Positions 1-4,402 of a stretch of 5,068 nt of DNA are shown here, piece by piece (the first letter of the stretch is position 1; the number at the start of each line of letters is the position of its first letter). The stretch lies in contig JAFYAB010000152.1 in assembly GCA_017540945.1 (NCBI GenBank), positions 1-5,068 of the forward strand, written 5' to 3'. This DNA comes from Oscillospiraceae bacterium (GTDB lineage: Bacteria; Bacillota_A; Clostridia; Oscillospirales; Oscillospiraceae). Below the pieces are notes generated by a model, which searched no databases, had not been told where the DNA came from, and was given only the letters and a program-made list of their open reading frames with translations. The position numbers and the translations under genes are program-made.

Positions 1-585
1 ATCGTGATCCAGCGGGTCATCAACGGCTTCGGCTCCGGCGTCATCGCGGGCTACGCCGCGGGCGTCAAGCTGAACAACCTGGTGATCACCTCCTTCACGA
101 CCCTCTGCAACGGCATCTCCAACTTCACCGCTCAGAACCTGGGCGCGGGGAAGCAGAGCCGGGTCCGGGAGGGCTTCAGGGCCGGACTGAAGCTGGTCTG
201 GGCTCTGAGCCTGGTCTTTGCCGTGCTGTATTTCTTCCTCGGCGAGCCCCTGGTCCGCTTCTTCATCGACGAGCCCACCGAGACGGCGGTCCGTACCGGC
301 GTGATCTACCTGAAGATCCTGGCCCCCTTCTACTTCGTGGTCTCCGCCAAGCTGGCGGCGGACGGGGTCCTGCGAGGCGCCAAACGGATGAATCTCTTTA
401 TGATCGCCACCTTCACGGACCTGATCCTGCGGGTGGTGCTGGCGATTCTCCTGTCCAAAACCGGTCTGGGCTCCACCGGCATCTGGTGCGCCTGGCCCAT
501 CGGCTGGAGCATTGCCACGATCCTGAGTCTCCGCTTCTGTCTCCGGGGTCCGGCCAAAAACGAAAGCAGCGGAAAGGGGAATTGA
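1..585 (+). CDS. MATE-family multidrug/sodium efflux transporter, C-terminal part (5' truncated by window)
   Basis: This is the C-terminal 194 residues of a MATE antiporter, a cytoplasmic-membrane protein of about 450 residues that exports drugs or metabolites in exchange for Na+ or H+. The reading frame is open from the first base, so the true start lies upstream; the GTG at position 4 is only an internal valine codon. The fragment shows the family's repeat-type pattern: a glycine/alanine-rich helix (GSGVIAGYAAG), a helix running into the loop motif AQNLGAGK (about residues 44-51), then four hydrophobic segments at about 66-88, 101-125, 132-150 and 156-180. The tail is short and polar (KNESSGKGN). 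The next gene starts 4 nt after the stop, so the two are probably co-transcribed. Codons mostly end in C or G. The substrate cannot be inferred. Family assignment is firm; the specific subfamily is not. Confidence 0.88.
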   Translation: MVIQRVINGFGSGVIAGYAAGVKLNNLVITSFTTLCNGISNFTAQNLGAGKQSRVREGFRAGLKLVWALSLVFAVLYFFLGEPLVRFFIDEPTETAVRTGVIYLKILAPFYFVVSAKLAADGVLRGAKRMNLFMIATFTDLILRVVLAILLSKTGLGSTGIWCAWPIGWSIATILSLRFCLRGPAKNESSGKGN

Positions 586-589
586 TCCC

Positions 590-1381
590 ATGAACAAGCT
601 TGGTTTTTATCCTGCCGCGCCTGACACGGACCGGCTTCAAGCCCTCCGGGAAGGGTGGGAGCGACAATATCGGTATGGGAGTGTCGCAGAACGAAAGGCG
701 CGGGAGGCCAGGTGGTCGCCCTACTACAGCCTGATCTATCAGGCGCAGCTGGGGCAGCCCTATACGATCCCCGCGGAGCCCGGTCCTGTCGTCCGTACCC
801 TGGCGGAGCAAGGGCTCGTACATCCGGAAGCCGCGGTTCTGGACATCGGCTGCGGCACCGGCGGGACCGCCCTGGAGCTGGCGCGGCTCTGCCGCTCTGT
901 TACAGCCGTGGATTCCAACGAAACCGCCATTGAAGTTCTACGAGAGCGCTGTGCAGGAACGCATACGGAAAACCTCACCGCGCTTTGCGCCTCCTGGAAT
1001 GACGGACGTCCGGGGGATGCCTGGGACCTGGTGATCTCCGCCATGTGTCCGGCGATCTGCAATCCGGAAGAGCTCCTGGCCATGGAGGCCTGCGCCAGAG
1101 AAACCTGCGTTCTGGTAACGGTGATGAAGGGCTCCGCGGACAAATACCGCAGTCAGATGATGCGGGAGCTGAATCTGCGGCCCGAGGGCATGATCACAGA
1201 GTACAGCACCTACCTGGACGTGCTTCGGGCCATGGGACGAGACGTCACAGTCTGGACCATGGAGCGCTTTACGAAACGGAACACAAGTCTCGAGGAGCTG
1301 CTGTGGCAGTTTCCCACGTATTTTGAGATTTTCGGTATGGAGCAGGAGGCCTCTGTCTCCTATTTGAAGTCGTTTTTTTGA
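590..1381 (+). CDS. Class I SAM-dependent methyltransferase, probably frameshifted near its 3' end
   Basis: As read, this is a 263-residue cytosolic methyltransferase with a Rossmann fold. Motif I, VLDIGCGTG, lies at residues 83-91 and binds the methionine part of S-adenosylmethionine. The acidic end of strand 2 is D108 in TAVDSN, and the motif IV region is WDLVISAMCPAI at about 145-156. The N-terminal 75 residues are a helical cap with many aromatic and charged residues (WERQYRYG, WSPYYSLIY). The ATG at 590 follows a GGAAAGGGGA ribosome binding site with good spacing and lies 4 nt after the MATE stop. The substrate is unknown. The stop at 1379-1381 falls on a run of seven Ts (1373-1379). One frame over, the sequence stays open to 1481 and encodes a methyltransferase-like tail, so the intact protein would be about 296 residues. 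Whether the shift is a mutation, a sequencing error or slippage cannot be told here. The fold is certain; the target is not. Confidence 0.87.
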   Translation: MNKLGFYPAAPDTDRLQALREGWERQYRYGSVAERKAREARWSPYYSLIYQAQLGQPYTIPAEPGPVVRTLAEQGLVHPEAAVLDIGCGTGGTALELARLCRSVTAVDSNETAIEVLRERCAGTHTENLTALCASWNDGRPGDAWDLVISAMCPAICNPEELLAMEACARETCVLVTVMKGSADKYRSQMMRELNLRPEGMITEYSTYLDVLRAMGRDVTVWTMERFTKRNTSLEELLWQFPTYFEIFGMEQEASVSYLKSFF

Positions 1382-1481
1382 GAAGCACCAGGAAAACGGC
1401 TTCCTGGCAGATGAAACGCAAATGAATGTCGCGATGCTGGTCTGGAAGCCGGTTTGTACGGAAGGAGGAACAAGGCAATGA
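1380..1481 (+). other. Out-of-frame C-terminal extension of the methyltransferase (33 codons plus stop)
   Basis: Skipping one T of the T7 run joins residue F263 to a further 33 codons that begin EKHQENGFLADE, continue through MNVAMLVWKP, and end TEGGTRQ before a TGA at 1479-1481. The segment has the mixed helical/strand character and the terminal 'AMLVWK' strand expected at the end of a class I methyltransferase fold. Its TGA overlaps the ATG of the next gene as ATGA, a common arrangement for translationally coupled operon genes. Without the extension, 96 nt of apparently coding-like sequence would lie unused between two operon genes. The link to the methyltransferase is inferred from these two facts. 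Confidence 0.72.
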
Positions 1482-1912
1482 AACGGAACGAAAAACCCGT
1501 GGTTTTGATTGTGGACGCCCAGGGGGGAGGGCTTGGCAGGCAGCTGATCGCCGGAATCCGTAAGGAGCCGGAGGATGTGAAGATCCTGGCCGTCGGCACC
1601 AATACGGCCGCTGCGGCCGCCATGCTGAAGGCCGGCGCGGACGAGGCCGCCACCGGCGAAAACTCTGTCCTGGTTGCCAGCCGGAAGGCGGATGTGATCA
1701 TTGGGCCAGTGGGCATGGTGATCGCCGATTCCATGCTGGGGGAAATCACGCCTGCGATGGCGCAGGCTGTCGCGCAGGCAGACGCCGTTCGAATCATGAT
1801 CCCCTTCAATTCTTGTGACAACTACATCGCCGGAGTCGCGGATTTCAACACGGCGAGGCTGATTCAGGACGCCCTCGGGCAGTTGAAAAAAATCTTGTCA
1901 AATTGGGATTGA
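1478..1912 (+). CDS. DUF3842 family protein (function unknown)
   Basis: This is a 144-residue soluble protein that I recognise as DUF3842, a small family of unknown function. Recognisable features in order are a nucleotide-binding-like glycine loop DAQGGGLG (13-20) after a hydrophobic first strand, LAVGTNTAAAAAML (37-50), KAGADEAATGEN (51-62), a long conserved block ADVIIGPVGMVIADSMLGE (71-89), and a late strand leading to IPFNSC (108-113). The opening resembles a Rossmann-type strand-loop-helix, so binding of a nucleotide or dinucleotide is possible but unproven. I chose the ATG at 1478 because AAGGAGG (1462-1468) precedes it by 9 nt; an in-frame TTG at 1454 would place the ribosome binding site inside the gene. 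The start overlaps the stop of the frameshift-corrected methyltransferase as ATGA, which points to translational coupling. The 3' end of the gene contains a promoter for the next unit. Confidence 0.9.
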   Translation: MKRNEKPVVLIVDAQGGGLGRQLIAGIRKEPEDVKILAVGTNTAAAAAMLKAGADEAATGENSVLVASRKADVIIGPVGMVIADSMLGEITPAMAQAVAQADAVRIMIPFNSCDNYIAGVADFNTARLIQDALGQLKKILSNWD

Positions 1913-1923
1913 TATGCTATAAT
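1895..1923 (+). promoter_or_regulatory. Strong sigma-A-type promoter with extended -10
   Basis: The -35 box is TTGTCA (1895-1900), one mismatch from consensus. A 17-nt spacer follows, then a perfect TATAAT (1918-1923) preceded by TG at 1915-1916, which makes an extended -10. The promoter overlaps the last codons and the stop of the DUF3842 gene, so the downstream unit can be transcribed independently of the upstream cluster. The predicted start site is about position 1930. Confidence 0.88.
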
Positions 1924-1929
1924 ATATCA

Positions 1930-2047
1930 GAAATACGATGCGGCAGGAAGCTGCGTCTCCGTGCTGAAGCACGTAACTATATTGTGATCATGTAGGCTAA
2001 GAAGGCATACTGGCTCTGTGTACGGGGCCGAGTCTGCCTTCTTTTTT
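1930..2047 (+). ncRNA. Candidate structured leader RNA or small RNA (about 118 nt), family not recognised
   Basis: Transcription from the promoter just upstream should give an RNA that ends in the strong terminator at 1999-2047. Hairpin 1 pairs 1937-1944 with 1950-1957 (8 bp including two G-U pairs) around the loop AGGAA. Hairpin 2 pairs 1960-1964 with 1969-1973 (CGTGC/GCACG) around the tetraloop TGAA. A mostly single-stranded linker (1974-1998) follows. GGCAG (1942-1946), inside hairpin 1, is complementary to CTGCC (2034-2038) in the 3' arm of the terminator, so hairpin 1 and the terminator could exclude an alternative fold. I do not match it to a riboswitch class I know. It lies about 60 nt upstream of a two-gene membrane operon that shows no promoter of its own, which favours a cis-acting attenuator. 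An independent small RNA is the alternative. Confidence 0.6.
1999..2047 (+). terminator. Intrinsic terminator, possibly a regulated attenuator
   Basis: AAGAAGGCA (1999-2007) pairs perfectly with TGCCTTCTT (2035-2043). After a U-C mismatch, ACT (2009-2011) pairs with AGT (2031-2033). After a bulged G, GGCTC (2012-2016) pairs with GGGCC (2025-2029) around an 8-nt loop. Six Ts (2042-2047) follow. This is a strong rho-independent terminator placed between a strong promoter and the next gene, so expression of that gene requires read-through or antitermination. Confidence 0.85.
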
Positions 2048-2110
2048 GCTTGTCACGAAGACAGGCGCCCTTCCGAAAGAGAAGAGAAAAGAATTACGGA
2101 GGTAATGAAG

Positions 2111-2497
2111 ATGGCATGTTTTTTGGTTTCTGCAGCTGAAGCTGTGGTTGTGACTGCCGTAGAAAAGGCAGAGGAGAAGCGGGAGGTCAAGTCCGCTCCC
2201 AAGAAGGAAACCGTGGAGAAGATCCCCTTCAGCAGAAAGCTGAAATGGCTGACCTGGCTGCTCTGGGGCGGCGCGATTCTGCTGGCCTTCGAGCACGTCT
2301 GGCACGGAGAAGTCGTGCCCTGGTTCCCGTTCCTGACCGCGATGTCCGATCCGGAGGACAAGGCCGAAATGTTCCATGAGATGGCTACCATCGGCGTGAC
2401 GATGGCAGTGCTGGTCACGGTTGCGTGGATCGGCATCTGCCTGGCTGCCGACGCGATCATGAAGCGCAAGGATAAGCCTGTCTCCCAGAAGGCATAA
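2111..2497 (+). CDS. Small membrane protein with two predicted transmembrane helices, unknown function
   Basis: I cannot name the family of this 128-residue protein. It begins with a hydrophobic, alanine/valine-rich stretch (MACFLVSAAEAVVVTAV, 1-17) that includes Cys3. A highly charged Lys/Glu segment (about 19-44) follows, then a first transmembrane helix (about 46-61), the motif EHVWHGEVVPWFPF (61-74), an acidic linker with HE at 89-90, and a second transmembrane helix (about 92-114). The tail is basic. The clustered H62, H65, E61 and E67 next to the membrane could bind a metal or heme, but that is only inference. ATG 2111 lies 8 nt after GGAGG (2098-2102); the in-frame ATG at 2105 is too close to that site. 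The next gene starts 11 nt downstream with its own GGAGG, so the two form an operon, probably controlled by the leader at 1930-2047. Confidence 0.8.
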   Translation: MACFLVSAAEAVVVTAVEKAEEKREVKSAPKKETVEKIPFSRKLKWLTWLLWGGAILLAFEHVWHGEVVPWFPFLTAMSDPEDKAEMFHEMATIGVTMAVLVTVAWIGICLAADAIMKRKDKPVSQKA

Positions 2498-2508
2498 GGA
2501 GGAACCGT

Positions 2509-2820
2509 ATGACTCTGCTGATTACCGTTTTTGCCGCGATTATCGCGACGGTCAAGTGGTATAACCGCAAGGACGATACCATGCAGCTTGGAATGCTCTG
2601 CTTCATGTTCTGGGGCGCTTCCCTCATGTGGCTGGGCGACGCGATCTTTGAGTATGCCGAGCTGAAGGCGGATTATTTTGCCCCCGCTGCGGCGGATATG
2701 CTGAACGACGCTTTCCTGGGCCTTTCCGTGGTGGCTCTGGCTCTGATCATCTGGCTGATCAGGCTGCTGATTACCGATCCCAAGGGCTCTGTGAAGGCTG
2801 CGCTGAAGAAAAAGAAATAA
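2509..2820 (+). CDS. Small membrane protein with three predicted transmembrane helices, unknown function
   Basis: This 103-residue, very hydrophobic protein is one I do not recognise. Helix 1 spans about 1-17 (LLITVFAAIIATVKWY), with a basic/acidic NRKDD turn after it. Helix 2 spans about 27-47 (LGMLCFMFWGASLMWLGDAIF) and carries a buried Asp44 and nearby Glu48. Helix 3 spans about 69-88 (FLGLSVVALALIIWLIRLLI). The C-terminus is strongly basic (AALKKKK), which suggests that it faces the cytoplasm. The start is set by GGAGG at 2498-2502, immediately after the TAA of the preceding gene. The pairing with the 128-residue protein suggests a two-subunit membrane complex. The acidic residues within or beside helix 2 could serve ion or proton handling, but nothing here proves transport. 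Confidence 0.8.
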   Translation: MTLLITVFAAIIATVKWYNRKDDTMQLGMLCFMFWGASLMWLGDAIFEYAELKADYFAPAAADMLNDAFLGLSVVALALIIWLIRLLITDPKGSVKAALKKKK

Positions 2821-2850
2821 TCGCCTCGGCGTATCCGCTCGGATCGCCAA

Positions 2851-2890
2851 AACCGGTCGGCAGCGCGAACTCTCTGCCGACCGGTTATAT
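2851..2890 (+). terminator. Terminator hairpin closing the small membrane protein operon
   Basis: AACCGGTCGGCAG (2851-2863) and CTGCCGACCGGTT (2874-2886) form a perfect 13-bp stem with a 10-nt loop, 30 nt after the last stop. The tail (TATATCTT) is only moderately T-rich. On the opposite strand the stem is followed by TTTT counting its end, so weak bidirectional action is possible, although no gene converges on it. Confidence 0.75.
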
Positions 2891-2946
2891 CTTCTGTTGA
2901 TCGCTCTGTTGCGCAGGATGATATTCCCCCTATATCGAATCGGCAA

Positions 2947-2975
2947 TATACAAAACTGACGGACTGTGCTATCAT
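2947..2975 (+). promoter_or_regulatory. Probable promoter of the BDH-like alcohol dehydrogenase gene
   Basis: An extended -10 (TG at 2967-2968, then TATCAT at 2970-2975) lies 17 nt after TATACA (2947-2952), which matches four of the six -35 consensus bases. It follows the preceding operon's terminator and would start transcription near 2982, leaving a leader of about 145 nt before the coding region. Confidence 0.55.
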
Positions 2976-2981
2976 AGGATC

Positions 2982-3033
2982 ACAGAGCATAGGGTTCCTT
3001 TCGCCCGTCGATATGCGATGTATCCGGTTCTGT
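2982..3033 (+). other. Possible folded leader domain upstream of the alcohol dehydrogenase gene
   Basis: ACAGAG (2982-2987) can pair with TTCTGT (3028-3033) to close a domain of about 50 nt. Inside are two short possible hairpins: GGG 2992-2994 with CCC 3004-3006, and GTCG 3007-3010 with CGAT 3016-3019. The pairing is modest, and no known riboswitch consensus is evident. The main reason to list it is its position, starting at the predicted transcription start and lying just before a terminator-like hairpin. Confidence 0.3.
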
Positions 3034-3037
3034 AAAG

Positions 3038-3085
3038 CGCAGGCAGCTCCTTCCGCCAGGGTTGTCTGCGTTTTGCTTGTTTTTT
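3038..3085 (+). terminator. Terminator-like hairpin within the alcohol dehydrogenase leader (candidate attenuator)
   Basis: CGCAGGCA (3038-3045) pairs with TGTCTGCG (3063-3070) over 8 bp with one G-U pair. An inner CCTT/AGGG pairing can extend the stem. TTTTGCTTGTTTTTT (3071-3085) follows directly. The hairpin lies between the predicted promoter and the ribosome binding site at 3111-3118, so it could stop transcription before the gene. No signal or antiterminator can be identified with confidence. Confidence 0.55.
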
Positions 3086-3126
3086 ACGAATTTCGATTCA
3101 TGACGATGCAAAAGGAGGCTCAGCGA

Positions 3127-4290
3127 ATGCAAGGATTTGATTATCAGACTCCCACGCGCCTGATTTTCGGAGAGGGCGTGATTCAAAAGCTGCCGGAGGT
3201 CCTCGGCGCAATTGGCAGGAAAGTACTGCTCGCCTACGGCGGCGGCAGCATCCGGAAAATGGGATTGTACGACAAGGTGATGGAGCTGCTGAAGGATTTT
3301 GAAATCGTGGAGCTGCCCGGCATCCAGCCCAATCCCAAATATGATCCCAGCGTTTTGGACGGCGTAAGGCTGTGTAAGGAGCATGGGATCGAGGTCATAC
3401 TTGCCGTAGGCGGCGGCAGCGTTCTGGACTGTTCCAAGGCAATTGCGGCAGGTGCGAAATATGACGGTGACCCCTGGGACCTCATTTCCTATCAGGTCAA
3501 GGCCAAGGCTGCGCTTCCCGTCGTGGATATTCTGACTCTGGCCGCCACCGGCAGCGAATATGACTTCTACGGCGTTATCTCCAGGACCGAGACCAATGAT
3601 AAGATCGGCTACGGCGATCCGCTGGTATATCCGGTATGCTCGTTCCTGGACCCGACATATACCTTTACAGTCTCGAAAAAACAGACTGCGGCAGGCTGCG
3701 CTGACGCCATGAATCACATCATGGAGCAGTATTTCTGCGAGGACCACACCTTGCTGAACGACGGCTTCTGTGAAGCGGGGCTGAAGAGCCTGATGATCAA
3801 CACGAAAGCCTGCCTCGAAAATCCAGAGGACTTCAGGGCCAGGGCCGAAATGATGTTCGCCTGCACGCTCGGCTGCAACGGGATCTATTCACTGGGCAAC
3901 AGTCCCTCCGGCTGGCCGCTGCACGGCATTGAGCACGCGCTCAGCGCCTATTATGACATCACCCATGGCGAGGGCCTAGCCATCATTACCCCGCGCTGGA
4001 TGCGCTATGTGCTTTCCGAGCGCACCGTAGACCGCTTCGTGAAATATGGCGTCAACGTGTTCGGCATTGACCCAACGCTGGACAGCTTTGAGATCGCGGA
4101 GCAGGCAATAGACCGCACGTTTATCTTCTTTGAGGAAATCGGAATCCCTATGCGCCTGCGGGACCTGGGCATCGGTGAGGAACGCATCGACGAGATGGCG
4201 CATCACGTCGCCGTAAACGAGGGCTTGGAAAACGCCTGGGTACCGCTGTCAGAGTCCGATATCGCAGCCATTCTCCGCGAGTCTCTGTAA
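3127..4290 (+). CDS. Iron-dependent (group III) alcohol dehydrogenase, BDH/YqhD-like
   Basis: This 387-residue cytosolic enzyme should reduce aldehydes to alcohols, or the reverse, with NAD(P)H, as butanol dehydrogenases and YqhD do. The N-terminal DYQTPTRLIFGEG (5-17) is typical of the BDH branch. The dinucleotide-binding GGGSVLD is at 95-101, and ATGSEYD (140-146) fills the usual ATGSE position, with Tyr-Asp where Met-Asn is common. The four metal ligands are all present: D193, H197 (DAMNH), H266 (WPLHGIEH) and H280 (ITHGEG), spaced as in YqhD. Length is normal for the family. The ATG at 3127 follows AAAGGAGG (3111-3118) by 8 nt; upstream in-frame ATGs lack such a site and would add residues before the family's usual start. 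A structured leader precedes it and a second alcohol dehydrogenase follows 112 nt later. The preferred substrate and cofactor (NADH or NADPH) cannot be fixed from sequence alone. Confidence 0.93.
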   Translation: MQGFDYQTPTRLIFGEGVIQKLPEVLGAIGRKVLLAYGGGSIRKMGLYDKVMELLKDFEIVELPGIQPNPKYDPSVLDGVRLCKEHGIEVILAVGGGSVLDCSKAIAAGAKYDGDPWDLISYQVKAKAALPVVDILTLAATGSEYDFYGVISRTETNDKIGYGDPLVYPVCSFLDPTYTFTVSKKQTAAGCADAMNHIMEQYFCEDHTLLNDGFCEAGLKSLMINTKACLENPEDFRARAEMMFACTLGCNGIYSLGNSPSGWPLHGIEHALSAYYDITHGEGLAIITPRWMRYVLSERTVDRFVKYGVNVFGIDPTLDSFEIAEQAIDRTFIFFEEIGIPMRLRDLGIGEERIDEMAHHVAVNEGLENAWVPLSESDIAAILRESL

Positions 4291-4325
4291 TGGACGATTA
4301 TTTGTGGGCAAGCCAAGCTTCTTCG

Positions 4326-4343
4326 TTTACAGATAATTTACAG
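4326..4343 (+). repeat. Tandem TTTACAG direct repeat, candidate operator
   Basis: TTTACAG occurs at 4326-4332 and again at 4337-4343, with starts 11 nt apart, about one helical turn. It lies just upstream of the -10 element of the fucO promoter, in the -35 region. Two same-face half-sites suit binding of a regulator or a tandem activator dimer. The repeat is short and could be chance in an AT-rich stretch. Confidence 0.35.
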
Positions 4344-4360
4344 AAAAACATGCATCTTTG

Positions 4361-4369
4361 TGTTATACT
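4361..4369 (+). promoter_or_regulatory. Extended -10 promoter of fucO
   Basis: TGTTATACT (4361-4369) is an extended -10 element with one mismatch from TATAAT. The only -35-like box nearby, TTTACA at 4337-4342, is 21 nt upstream, longer than the ideal 17. The promoter may therefore rely on the TG extension or on an activator. No convincing terminator separates it from the preceding gene, so read-through from that gene may add to fucO expression. Confidence 0.55.
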
Positions 4370-4402
4370 GAATTTGCCAAATCATTGAAGGAGGAACCTG
4401 AC

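Noticed and set aside
1984..1995. TGTGATCA palindrome-like sequence resembling half of a CRP/FNR-type site
   Set aside because: It lies downstream of the transcription start within the leader RNA, and the second half-site is poor.
2018..2110. Upstream extension of the 128-residue membrane protein
   Set aside because: The in-frame ATG at 2018 lies inside the terminator hairpin and has no ribosome binding site, whereas GGAGG at 2098-2102 fits the ATG at 2111.
2053..2946. A 297-codon open frame on the - strand
   Set aside because: It covers both small membrane protein genes, which have strong ribosome binding sites and coherent hydrophobic segments, and its product (Arg/Ser/Gln/His-rich) shows no protein-like pattern.
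2989..3010. AGGGTTCC, resembling part of the guanidine-I (ykkC) riboswitch consensus
   Set aside because: The other conserved ykkC segments are not found downstream, and the domain is too short; the match is probably chance.
3013..3126. N-terminal extension of the BDH-like dehydrogenase from ATG 3013
   Set aside because: The extra 38 residues would be encoded by the terminator-like leader and are not typical of the family; AAAGGAGG fits ATG 3127.
4291..4325. Possible terminator after the BDH-like dehydrogenase (AAGCCAAGCTT)
   Set aside because: The stem is only 4 bp and lacks a proper T tract, so I do not call a terminator here.
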